64,000 nt of DNA from DATARH01 sp035550515 (lineage in GTDB: Bacteria > Pseudomonadota > Alphaproteobacteria > ATCC43930 > CGMCC-115725): assembly GCA_035550515.1 (NCBI GenBank), contig DASZOZ010000032.1, positions 1 to 64,000 of the forward strand. Direction: 5' to 3'. Of the stretch, positions 33,460-42,880 are shown piece by piece; the first letter of the stretch is position 1, and every line of letters starts with the position of its first letter. The notes beneath the pieces are model-generated. The model ran no database searches and was not told the DNA's origin. It saw only the letters and a program-made list of their open reading frames with translations. Both the position numbers and the translations under genes were made by a program.

Positions 33460-34059
33460 TTACGCGAAATCCTCGGCCAGCGTGCTGCGGACCGGTTCGG
33501 GCATCACCGCCATATGCGCGTAGTTGGGGTGGTCGAACCCGACGATGATGCGCGCACCCGATTTGCGGAATTTGGCGATCTGAGGCGGGGTGAAGGGGAA
33601 CCAGACGAACTGCACCGACGACGCCTTGCCGTCGGGGCTGGTGTTCTCCCGGCTGGGGTCGGGGTTTCCCGCGATCCGCTCGCCCTCGACCTCGAGGAAG
33701 ACGTGGTTCTCGATCCCGCCGAGCCGCGCCAGCACGTTCGCGCGGCGCGCCGGGTCGTCGATCTCCAGCATGATCGTCGCGACCAGCTCCTGCCCCTGAG
33801 GAATCATCGGGTTATACGCTGCCAGCTCATCCGTGATCTGATCTTCGCCGCCCTTTTCGATGTAGAGCATCTCGTGGACCTGCTGCCACATCGTGTCGAA
33901 ATTCTCGAAATAGAAGGTGGCGAACGGCCCGACCTCGACCCGCCGCCGCTTCTTCAATTCGCTGACCTCGCGGCGCTTCTCGCGGCGGATTTTGACGTAT
34001 TCCGCCATCGGCAGGACGTGCTCGCGGGTCAAGACCCGCCGGGTCTCGGTATCGGCCAT
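33460..34059 (-). CDS. DUF3501 family protein
   Basis: A 199-residue protein that starts DTETRRVLTREHVLPMAEYV and has KKRRRVEVGPFATFYFENFD and VQFVWFPFTPPQIAKF. It matches the DUF3501 family, which has no established activity. It lies two bases after the Fe-S oxidoreductase gene and is usually found beside such genes and rubrerythrin, suggesting a shared redox or peroxide function. No signal or membrane segment was seen. Confidence 0.85.
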   Translation of the reverse strand: MADTETRRVLTREHVLPMAEYVKIRREKRREVSELKKRRRVEVGPFATFYFENFDTMWQQVHEMLYIEKGGEDQITDELAAYNPMIPQGQELVATIMLEIDDPARRANVLARLGGIENHVFLEVEGERIAGNPDPSRENTSPDGKASSVQFVWFPFTPPQIAKFRKSGARIIVGFDHPNYAHMAVMPEPVRSTLAEDFA

Positions 34060-34061
34060 GG

Positions 34062-35429
34062 CTACCGCACTCCTTCGCCTTCATCGGCAACGGCGATGCC
34101 GTAGGCGCGGGCGAACAGCTCGACCGGGTGATGGGCGCGGTCCGGCGGGTTGTCGCTCTTTGCCATCAGCTCCATGCCTTGCACGATATGCAGCCCGGCC
34201 AGCGGGCATTCCGAGGCGACAAAAGCGTTCTTGTTGTTCAACGCCTGGCGCGCGACCGGTCTCCCGACCTTGATGGCGGTCTCGAAATTTCCCTTCATGA
34301 CGCCCCACGAGCCGCCATGGCCGGAGCAGCGCTCGATGACCTTGATGTCGGTTTCCGGCACCAGGCGCATCATCTCGGCGGCCTTCTGCCCGACATTCTG
34401 GGCCCGGGCGTGGCAGGCGATGTGCAGCGTCACACCGCCGGCAAGCGGCGCGAGACCGGGCGCCAACCCCTTGTCCTTCGACAAGGCGACGATGTACTCG
34501 CTGATATCGTAGGTCGCGGTGGCGAGCTTTTCGACCGCGGCGTCGTTGGGCACGATCAGCGGCCATTCGAATTTGAACATCAGCGCGCAGGACGGGACCA
34601 GCGCGATGACGTCGTAACCCTTGTCGATCCACAGCCCGAGAGCGGTCGACACGCTCTTCGCGGCGGCGGCGACGGCGGCGAGATCGCCGTTCTCCAATTG
34701 CGGCATCCCGCAGCATTGCGGGTAGACCACTTCGGTCTCGACGCCGTTTTTGGCGAGCACCGCCTGCGCCGCCTCGCCGATGCCCGGATTGTTGTAATTC
34801 ACAAAGCACGTCGCATAGAGCACGGCCTTGCGCCCGGCATTGGGGGCGGTGCGGTCGACCGCCGGCGGGTTGCGCGCGGCGCGCATCGCGAAGGTCCGCC
34901 CGAAATAGGCGGGGAGGGCGGCATTGCGGTCGATATTGGCGAGCTTTTCGAGAACCGGGCGGGTCAGCTTGTTGTGCCGGTCGCTGCCCCAGTTGGCGAG
35001 GGCGGGGAGCTTTGCCGCGAGCCGGCCGTTGCGGTCGGTCTTGATCAGTTGCCGCTGCGGGATCGGGGTGCGCGCTTCCTTATGCTCGACCGCACGGTAG
35101 CGCAGCATCAGATGGGGGAAATCGACATTGAACTCGTGCGGCGGCACATAGGGGCACTTCGTCATGAAGCACATGTCGCAAAGCGTGCACGCGTCGGCGA
35201 CTTGCTTGTAGTCGGCCTTGGCGACGCCATCGAGCTCGCCGGTCGAGGAATTGTCGATCAGGTCGAACAGCCGGGGAAAGGAATCGCACAGCGCGAAACA
35301 GCGCCGGCAGATATGGCAGATGTCGAACACCCGCTCCATCTCGGCTTCGGTCTTTTCGCGGTCGGCGAAATCCGGGTTCTCCCAGTCGAGGATGTGGCGT
35401 GTCGGCGCTTCGAGGCTGCCTTCGCGCAT
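34062..35429 (-). CDS. HdrD/GlpC-like Fe-S oxidoreductase (CCG domains)
   Basis: A 455-residue cytoplasmic oxidoreductase. The N-terminal part carries two [4Fe-4S] ferredoxin-type sites: CHICRRCFALCDSFP, and CTLCDMCFMTKCPYVPP. Two CCG-type domains follow, around YPQCCGMPQLENGD (first) and HIACHARAQNVGQKAAEM with ERCSGHGGSWGVMKG (second). These domains bind non-cubane or [4Fe-4S] clusters in heterodisulfide reductases and glycerol-3-phosphate dehydrogenase C. ATG 35429 is used. The upstream gene is rubrerythrin, after an attenuator-like hairpin; the downstream gene is DUF3501. Confidence 0.9.
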   Translation of the reverse strand: MREGSLEAPTRHILDWENPDFADREKTEAEMERVFDICHICRRCFALCDSFPRLFDLIDNSSTGELDGVAKADYKQVADACTLCDMCFMTKCPYVPPHEFNVDFPHLMLRYRAVEHKEARTPIPQRQLIKTDRNGRLAAKLPALANWGSDRHNKLTRPVLEKLANIDRNAALPAYFGRTFAMRAARNPPAVDRTAPNAGRKAVLYATCFVNYNNPGIGEAAQAVLAKNGVETEVVYPQCCGMPQLENGDLAAVAAAAKSVSTALGLWIDKGYDVIALVPSCALMFKFEWPLIVPNDAAVEKLATATYDISEYIVALSKDKGLAPGLAPLAGGVTLHIACHARAQNVGQKAAEMMRLVPETDIKVIERCSGHGGSWGVMKGNFETAIKVGRPVARQALNNKNAFVASECPLAGLHIVQGMELMAKSDNPPDRAHHPVELFARAYGIAVADEGEGVR

Positions 35430-35460
35430 GGCTTCACCTTCTTTACGGGCTTTGACCTGG

Positions 35461-35495
35461 AATAAGAAGGGCGCGAGAGATCGCCTCCCGCGCCC
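35461..35495 (-). terminator. Terminator-like hairpin between rubrerythrin and Fe-S oxidoreductase
   Basis: On the minus strand GGGCGCGGGAG (35495-35485) pairs with CTCTCGCGCCC (35479-35469) through eleven positions including one G-U pair, with loop GCGAT, followed by TTCTTATT. It is 25 bases past the rubrerythrin stop. It may partly reduce transcription into the oxidoreductase gene. Confidence 0.65.
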
Positions 35496-35520
35496 CCGTC
35501 CAGCGGTTGAGAATGTTCGG

Positions 35521-35937
35521 TCAGAGCGTGTCGAGCGCGCGTTGGAAGCGGCCGGCATGCGAGCGCTCGGCCTTGGCCAGCGTCTCGAACCAGTCGGCGA
35601 TCTCGTCAAAGCCTTCCTCGCGGGCGGTGCGCGCCATGCCGGGATACATGTCGGTGTATTCGTGCGTCTCGCCGGCGACGGCAGCCTTGAGGTTGGCGGC
35701 GGTCTCGCCGATCGGCAGGCCGGTCGCCGGGTCGCCGACTTCCTCGAGATATTCGAGATGGCCGTGCGCATGCCCGGTCTCGCCCTCGGCGGTCGAGCGG
35801 AACACCGCCGACACGTCGTTGTAGCCCTCGACATCGGCTTTCTGCGCGAAATAGAGATAGCGCCGGTTCGCCTGGCTCTCGCCGGCAAAGGCCGCTTTCA
35901 GATTGTCCTCGGTTTTGGAACCCTTCAGGGAAGCCAT
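35521..35937 (-). CDS. Rubrerythrin-type diiron protein (no rubredoxin domain)
   Basis: A 138-residue ferritin-like four-helix diiron protein that reduces peroxide. Glutamate/histidine ligands lie in GESQANRRY, EGETGHAHGH, GETHEYTDMY and AERSHAGRF. The family's C-terminal rubredoxin domain is absent, so an external electron donor, perhaps the neighbouring Fe-S oxidoreductase, is needed (inference). It heads the rubrerythrin/oxidoreductase/DUF3501 unit. An Irr-type box lies about 90-110 bases upstream, which suggests iron- or haem-linked control. Confidence 0.9.
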   Translation of the reverse strand: MASLKGSKTEDNLKAAFAGESQANRRYLYFAQKADVEGYNDVSAVFRSTAEGETGHAHGHLEYLEEVGDPATGLPIGETAANLKAAVAGETHEYTDMYPGMARTAREEGFDEIADWFETLAKAERSHAGRFQRALDTL

Positions 35938-36028
35938 CCTACCCTCCGTGCTGTCTGTTGCGGGCAGCGCCCGATCGATCGCCCGACAACCCTGTTATGG
36001 GTTGCGGACGGCGTCAAGTCAACCCGCT

Positions 36029-36045
36029 TTTGGAATTGTTCTAAA
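36029..36045 (-). promoter_or_regulatory. Candidate Irr box (iron control element)
   Basis: On the minus strand the 17-mer TTTAGAA-CAA-TTCCAAA is a near-perfect 7-3-7 inverted repeat resembling the Irr/ICE-type consensus TTTAGAA-N3-TTCTAAA as I recall it, with one mismatch. It lies 92-108 bases upstream of the rubrerythrin ATG and just downstream of an Irr-like regulator gene. Confidence 0.6.
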
Positions 36046-36062
36046 TTACTCGGCGTTCTCGA

Positions 36063-36494
36063 TCAGCTGGCGGCAGTGTTTTGCCGCCGCACCCGGATGA
36101 TCACATCGACACGGCTGATCTCGGTGCCCGCCGGCGCGTGCGGCAGGGCGCCGACCATCACCGCCGAGCCGGGGATGTCCTGCAACATCCCGGTCGATTC
36201 GCAGAAGAAGTGATGATGGTCGTCGGTATTCGTGTCGAAATAGGACCGGCCCGGTTCGACCACAACCTCGCGCAGCAGCCCCGCCTCGGTGAACTGGTGC
36301 AACGTGTTGTAGACGGTGGCCAGCGACACCGGGATCGACGCCGCGAGCGCCTCGCCGTGCAGCTGTTCGGCGGTGATGTGCCGGTCGCCGGCGCTGAACA
36401 GCAGGCGAGCCAGCGCCAGCCGCTGCCGTGTCGGCCGCAGCCCGGCGGCACGGAGCCGCGTCAAAAGGGTCGGCGAGGGCGAAGCAATCTGCAT
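36063..36494 (-). CDS. irr: Fur-family regulator of the Irr type
   Basis: A 143-residue Fur-fold regulator. The helix-turn-helix is GLRPTRQRLALARLLFS...HITAEQLHGEA with VSLATVYNTLHQFTEAGL. The dimerisation part has FDTNTDDHHHFFCESTG; the HHH with TN-x-DDHHHFF is the mark of Irr, which represses or activates iron and haem genes in alphaproteobacteria and responds to haem. A second Fur (Mur-like) protein is at 62238-62663. The start ATG 36494 lacks a strong ribosome site. The next gene downstream is rubrerythrin. Confidence 0.85.
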   Translation of the reverse strand: MQIASPSPTLLTRLRAAGLRPTRQRLALARLLFSAGDRHITAEQLHGEALAASIPVSLATVYNTLHQFTEAGLLREVVVEPGRSYFDTNTDDHHHFFCESTGMLQDIPGSAVMVGALPHAPAGTEISRVDVIIRVRRQNTAAS

Positions 36495-36549
36495 GCGACA
36501 GATATAATAAGCGTTTGCATGAAAATAAAGCCGGTGTTGCGATTGAATG

Positions 36550-37947
36550 TCAGTCGCCGGTGACGATCCGGTCGACCAGTTCGCGCACCGTCGGGATATA
36601 GCCGTTGGCGTAGAACGGGTCCGACGCGAAACGATAGGCGTTGTGGCCGGCGAACATCAATTCGGTCTCGATATCGTCGGAATGGCAGATTTGCTGCAGC
36701 GTCTTCTGGATGCAGAAGCTGCGCGGGTCGGCCTTCTTGCCGGTCGTGCCCTGTTCGGTCTGCGCCCAGTTGGAGAACTGGCAGGCGCTCAAGCAGCCCA
36801 TGCAATTGATCTGGTCGGTGCGGATCGCAAAGGCTTGCGGCGGCGTGACAAAGATCAGCGTCGAATCGGGGGTGCGCAGCGCCTCGGTAAACCCGTCCGC
36901 CACCCAGCGCTGCGCCGATTCGCGGTCATGCGCGGTGAGGTATACGCTGCGCCCGCGTGCGCCGACATGAAATTCGGCGACATGCTCGCCGACCGGCTCG
37001 ACGGTATAGGCGACCTGGTGCGCGGCGCGCTGCTGCAGCTCTTCGAGAAAGCGGTTGCGCACCGCCGACGAATAAAAACCCGTCGGGCTGAAGTGGTTGA
37101 GGTAGACGTCGCCTTCCTTGAGGGTCAGCAGCCGGCGCTTCCAGGCGTCGGAGATCGGGCTTTCCTGCGTCAGCAGCGGCCGGGTGCCGAACTGGAACGC
37201 GACCGGCGCGACGTCCGGGTCGTCGATCCAGTCGGCCCATTCGCGCAAATACCATACGCCGCCGGCCATAAAGATCGGCGTCGCGCCGACGCCGAATTCG
37301 GTCATCAGCGCGCGCAGCTCGCGCACGCGCGGGTAGGGGTCCTCGGGCCGCGCCGGGTCCTCGCTGTTCGACAGGCCGTTATGGCCGCCGGCGAGCCACG
37401 GGTCTTCATAGACGACCCCGCCGAGCCATTCGCTGAACTTGTGGTAGGCGCGTTTCCACAGCGCCCGGAACGCCCGTGCGGACGAGACGATCGGATAGTA
37501 GTAGATGCCGTAGCGGGCACAGATTTCGGCGATGCGGTAGGGCATACCGGCGCCGCAGGTCACGCCATGGATCAGCCCCCGCGCGCCCTCGAGCACGCCG
37601 TGCAGCACCTTCTCGGCCGCCGCCATCTCCCACAGCACGTTCATGTGGATGCGGCCGCCGCCGTTCGACTTTTCGTGTGCGACGCGGGCCTGGTGGATGC
37701 CGCCGGCGATCGCGTAGGTGATCAGCTCCTCGTGCCGCTCGCGCCTTGTGCGGCCGTGATAGATCTGCGGGATCGGCTGGCCGCTCGGGTCGAAACTGTC
37801 GGCGTTGACGCCGGAAAACGTGCCGACCGCGCCGGACGCCGCCCAGGCGCCCGAGCTTTCGCCGTTCGAGACGGAGATGCCCTTGCCGCCCTCGACGAGC
37901 GGCAGCACTTCTCGCCCCGAAATCACCAAGGGTTTAAGCGGCTTCAC
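36550..37947 (-). CDS. Nitronate monooxygenase (NPD)-like flavoprotein with C-terminal Cys cluster
   Basis: A 465-residue TIM-barrel FMN protein of the 2-nitropropane dioxygenase type. The barrel has LVISGREVLPLVEGGKGIS, GLIHGVTCGAGMPYRIAEI, TPIFMAGGVWYLREWADW and AFQFGTRPLLTQESPIS (GTR region near the FMN phosphate). The unusual part is the C-terminus: NCMGCLSACQFSNW, then CIQKTLQQICHSDD, a five-cysteine group that could bind an Fe-S cluster or metal. The start is GTG 37947, supported by a GTGA overlap with the phosphodiesterase stop and a GGGGAG site. Its substrate is unknown. Confidence 0.8.
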   Translation of the reverse strand: MKPLKPLVISGREVLPLVEGGKGISVSNGESSGAWAASGAVGTFSGVNADSFDPSGQPIPQIYHGRTRRERHEELITYAIAGGIHQARVAHEKSNGGGRIHMNVLWEMAAAEKVLHGVLEGARGLIHGVTCGAGMPYRIAEICARYGIYYYPIVSSARAFRALWKRAYHKFSEWLGGVVYEDPWLAGGHNGLSNSEDPARPEDPYPRVRELRALMTEFGVGATPIFMAGGVWYLREWADWIDDPDVAPVAFQFGTRPLLTQESPISDAWKRRLLTLKEGDVYLNHFSPTGFYSSAVRNRFLEELQQRAAHQVAYTVEPVGEHVAEFHVGARGRSVYLTAHDRESAQRWVADGFTEALRTPDSTLIFVTPPQAFAIRTDQINCMGCLSACQFSNWAQTEQGTTGKKADPRSFCIQKTLQQICHSDDIETELMFAGHNAYRFASDPFYANGYIPTVRELVDRIVTGD

Positions 37948-38711
37948 CAAGATGCTCCCCGACGCGCGCCCGCCGCAGCCCCGGCCAGCACTTCGGCTAT
38001 TATATCGGGTGCGTCGGAGAAAACGGAAGCGACGCCCCAATCGAACAATTGCCGCGCCCGCGCCGCCTCGTTGACGGTGTAGCACAGCAGGGGATAGCCG
38101 GCGGCGACGATGTCGGCGGCGAGCTTGGCGGTCAGCTCCGCATGGCCGCAGTGGATCGTCGCACAGCCGAGCCGTTCGGCGACGGCGCCCCAATTGCGGG
38201 GGATCTTCCGCCACAGCATGCCGCGCGGCACGGACGGCATGACCACCGCCGCCTCGGCAACGGCCGCCGCCAGGAAGCTCGAGACGAGAACCCGCGGCAG
38301 GGCATCCCCCAGGGCTTCCAGACAGGCCGCCACCGCAGCCGCGGTGGCGGCGGTGCGTCGGCCTTCCGCCTTGATCTCGATATTGGCGCCGAGCCCGATC
38401 TCCCGGCACAAGGTCAGCGCCTCGGCGAGGGTCGGCACGGGCTCGCCGGCAAAGCCGACGCCAAACCAGCTCCCGGCATCGAGGCGGCGGATCGCCGCGA
38501 GCGGCAGCTTCGAGATGCGGCCGCGGCCGTCCGTGGTGCGGTCGACGGTATCGTCGTGGCACACCACCAGCGCGCCGTCCGCGGCGAGCCGAACATCGAA
38601 CTCGACCCAGCCGCAACGCAGCGCCCGCGCCGCGCGAAACCCCGCCAGCGTATTCTCCGGCGCGTAGGCCGCCGCGCCGCGATGCCCGATGACGGGAGGA
38701 AGGTTCAGCAT
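37944..38711 (-). CDS. Glycerophosphodiester phosphodiesterase
   Basis: A 255-residue GDPD (UgpQ-type) enzyme that hydrolyses glycerophosphodiesters to glycerol-3-phosphate and alcohol. The catalytic HRG is in VIGHRGAAAYAPENTLAGF, metal Glu/Asp in VEFDVRLAADG, the second catalytic His in VVCHDDTVDRTTDG, and IEIKAEGRR follows. No signal peptide is present, so it is cytoplasmic. ATG 38711 is preceded by GGAGAC. Translationally coupled to the flavoprotein gene. Confidence 0.9.
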   Translation of the reverse strand: MLNLPPVIGHRGAAAYAPENTLAGFRAARALRCGWVEFDVRLAADGALVVCHDDTVDRTTDGRGRISKLPLAAIRRLDAGSWFGVGFAGEPVPTLAEALTLCREIGLGANIEIKAEGRRTAATAAAVAACLEALGDALPRVLVSSFLAAAVAEAAVVMPSVPRGMLWRKIPRNWGAVAERLGCATIHCGHAELTAKLAADIVAAGYPLLCYTVNEAARARQLFDWGVASVFSDAPDIIAEVLAGAAAGARRGASW

Positions 38712-38748
38712 GTCTCCGGAGCCATCCCGGCGCGGGCCGAGTCCGTCC

Positions 38749-38820
38749 GTCACTATGGATCCCGTCACTATGGATCCCGGCTTTCGCCGGGATGACCCGT
38801 CGGGGCAGAGCCCCGCCGGG

Positions 38821-38822
<2 letters not shown>
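38749..38822. repeat. Tandem 15-mer and hairpin repeats
   Basis: GTCACTATGGATCCC occurs twice in perfect tandem (38749-38763 and 38764-38778). It is followed by CCCGGC-TTTC-GCCGGG (38776-38791), and then by GACCCG-T-CGGGG paired with CCCCG-C-CGGGTC (38794-38822). The last hairpin overlaps the pnp stop codon and could act as an RNA end or mRNA stabiliser (no U-run). It is a composite of GGATCCCGGC-type dispersed repeats. Confidence 0.75.
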
Positions 38823-40977
<2,155 letters not shown>

Positions 40978-41181
40978 TCTCGTTCATCCTTTACGGGCAT
41001 AGGCGGCAACGCACGCGAGGGCGGATTCCCCTGCGCGCGGCCGGCGTTTCTTGTCGCGGCGTCGCAGCCGCGGTCTCTCCGATGATGCAACTCGCGAGCC
41101 GGCCGTCGGTGCCGTCCGCGTCGCGGAGGGCGCGTTTGCCGGAATCCCGGAGCAGCGACCTGACAATAGGCCGGCGCCCCA

Positions 41182-41451
41182 TCAACGCCTGAGGCCGAGG
41201 CGCCCGATCAGCGTCTCGTATCGGGAGGCATCCGCTCGCTTGAGATAGTCGAGCAGGCGGCGCCGTTGGCCAACCATGACCAGCAACCCACGCCGCGAAT
41301 GAAAGTCCTTTTTATGCGTGCCGAGGTGATCGGTCAGATTACGGATGCGTTCGGACAAGATCGCGACCTGTACCTCGGGTGACCCGGTATCGCCGGATTT
41401 AACGGCATACTCGGAGATGAGCACCTGCTTGCGCTCTGCGGTAATCGACAT
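41182..41451 (-). CDS. rpsO: 30S ribosomal protein S15
   Basis: An 89-residue S15 protein. It begins SITAERKQVLISEYAVKSGD, has VQVAILSERIRNLTDHL and ends RYETLIGRLGLRR. ATG 41451 is used; a longer frame from 41472 would overlap truB. A gap of 17 bases to truB and the adjoining pnp give the normal rpsO-pnp order. Confidence 0.97.
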   Translation of the reverse strand: MSITAERKQVLISEYAVKSGDTGSPEVQVAILSERIRNLTDHLGTHKKDFHSRRGLLVMVGQRRRLLDYLKRADASRYETLIGRLGLRR

Positions 41452-41468
41452 CGAGGGTTTCCCTTCGT

Positions 41469-42380
41469 TCAATCATTGATCATGCGCACCGGCCGCAGAC
41501 GGGTTCCGTCGATGCGCGCCAGCCCGACCAGAAGCTGGCCGTGCCGTGCACCGACGATCGTGCCGTCGTCAAACCGGTCGAGGCGGGCGCCTTCACGGTC
41601 GGCCAGGGCGATCGCTTGGCCGTGGCGAAGTCGGGCGGCCTCGTCTGCCGTCAAAGCCAGGGCCGGGATGTCGTCCAGCACGGCTTCGATCGGCAGCAAA
41701 TGCCCGCAAGCTTTGAGACTATGCCCAAGACCCGTCGCTAAATCCAGCGAAATGGCTTGGGCTTCGGTAAAGCGCCCGACGCTGAGCCGGCGCAATGCGA
41801 CGATATGGCCGTAGGTGCCGAGCGCCTCGGCGAGGTCGCGGGCAAGGGCGCGGATATAGGTGCCTTCGCCGACCTCGGCGATGAAATCCGCATGGTCGCG
41901 GTTGGGCAGGGCGGTCAGCGCGAGGTCGTGGATCGTGATGTCCCGCGCCGGCAGCCTCGGCGCCTCGCCGCGGCGCGCCAGCGCATAGGCGCGCTGCCCG
42001 GAAACTTTCAGCGCCGAATAGGCCGGCGGCCGCTGGGCGATGCGGCCGATAAACCCGGGCAAAACGTCCCGGATCGCGGCGGCGTCGGGACGCACCGTGC
42101 TTTCCGCAGCGACCTGGCCCTCGCTGTCCTCGGTATCGGTGGCGATGCCCCAGCGGACGCGAAAGCCATAGCGCTTCACGGCCTTCGACAGAAAGCTCAC
42201 CGTCTTGGTCGCCTCACCCAGCGCGACCGGCAATATTCCGGTCGCCAGCGGGTCCAGCGTGCCGGCATGCCCGGCCTTCATGCGGGTGGCGCGGCGGATA
42301 CGGACAACGACGTCGTTCGAGGTGATCCCGCAAGGCTTGTCGATCACCAGCCAGCCGCCGCGGCCCGGCTCAGTCTTCAT
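41469..42380 (-). CDS. truB: tRNA pseudouridine(55) synthase
   Basis: A 303-residue TruB. WLVIDKPCGITSNDVVVRIR opens the family alignment, the catalytic Asp is in GHAGTLDPLATGILP, and AYSALKVSGQRAYALARRG follows. It is in normal place between rbfA and rpsO. Its start region lies in a set of direct repeats (42375-42432) that re-create GGGGATGAAG several times. Confidence 0.96.
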   Translation of the reverse strand: MKTEPGRGGWLVIDKPCGITSNDVVVRIRRATRMKAGHAGTLDPLATGILPVALGEATKTVSFLSKAVKRYGFRVRWGIATDTEDSEGQVAAESTVRPDAAAIRDVLPGFIGRIAQRPPAYSALKVSGQRAYALARRGEAPRLPARDITIHDLALTALPNRDHADFIAEVGEGTYIRALARDLAEALGTYGHIVALRRLSVGRFTEAQAISLDLATGLGHSLKACGHLLPIEAVLDDIPALALTADEAARLRHGQAIALADREGARLDRFDDGTIVGARHGQLLVGLARIDGTRLRPVRMIND

Positions 42381-42432
42381 CCCCGGCCTTCATCCCCGGC
42401 CTTCATCCCCGTCCTGCTTCATCCCCGTCCTG
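42375..42432. repeat. Direct repeats across the rbfA end and truB start
   Basis: Two 13-base copies CTTCATCCCCGGC (42375-42387, 42388-42400) and two 16-base copies CTTCATCCCCGTCCTG (42401-42416, 42417-42432) lie in tandem. Each contains CTTCATCCCC, so the minus strand has GGGGATGAAG four times; the truB start codon lies in the first. This is a slippage-prone region that includes the C-terminal codons of rbfA. Confidence 0.85.
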
Positions 42433-42834
42433 CAGGTCGCGCTCGACGGCCTCGCTGTGCAGCAGCGTCGCAATGCGCTCGGCGCTTTCGAACGCGCTGT
42501 CGAGCTGGAAGCCCAGATGGGGCACGCGCCGCAGCCGCACTGCCTTGGCGACCTGGCCCTTGAGATAGGGGGCGCTGCGGCGCAGACCGGCGATGATGTC
42601 GGCCGCGTTGGCGCCGCCGAGCGGCATCACGAACGCCGTGGCGTTGCGCAGATCGGGGCTGATCCGCACCTCGGTGACGGTGACGTTGGCGTCGAACAGC
42701 GCCGGGTCGCGCAGCTCGCCGGGCCGCAGCAGCCGCGCCAGCGCATGCCGCAGCTCCTCGCCGACGCGCAGCTGACGCTGGCCGGCTTGGGTGGCGCGGA
42801 TGCCCGGCTCGTCAGCGGAGGGTTTTCTTGCCAT
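42403..42834 (-). CDS. rbfA: 30S ribosome-binding factor A
   Basis: A 143-residue KH-fold protein for late 30S assembly. RQLRVGEELRHALARLL is the N-terminus, and VTEVRISPDLRNATAFVMPLG with HLGFQLDSAFESAERI is typical. The C-terminus (DLQDGDEAGRG) is encoded partly by the tandem repeats. It starts 46 bases after the fusion gene, which lies between it and infB, unlike the usual order. Confidence 0.93.
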   Translation of the reverse strand: MARKPSADEPGIRATQAGQRQLRVGEELRHALARLLRPGELRDPALFDANVTVTEVRISPDLRNATAFVMPLGGANAADIIAGLRRSAPYLKGQVAKAVRLRRVPHLGFQLDSAFESAERIATLLHSEAVERDLQDGDEAGRG

Positions 42835-42880
42835 TGCCGGGAGATATGGTGCGTCCCGCCCGACTTGTGCAGGCCGTTCG

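Noticed and set aside
36063..36494. PerR identity for the Fur-type gene next to rubrerythrin
   Set aside because: TNTDDHHHFF with a His triplet is the Irr pattern; PerR would show a different metal-site arrangement.
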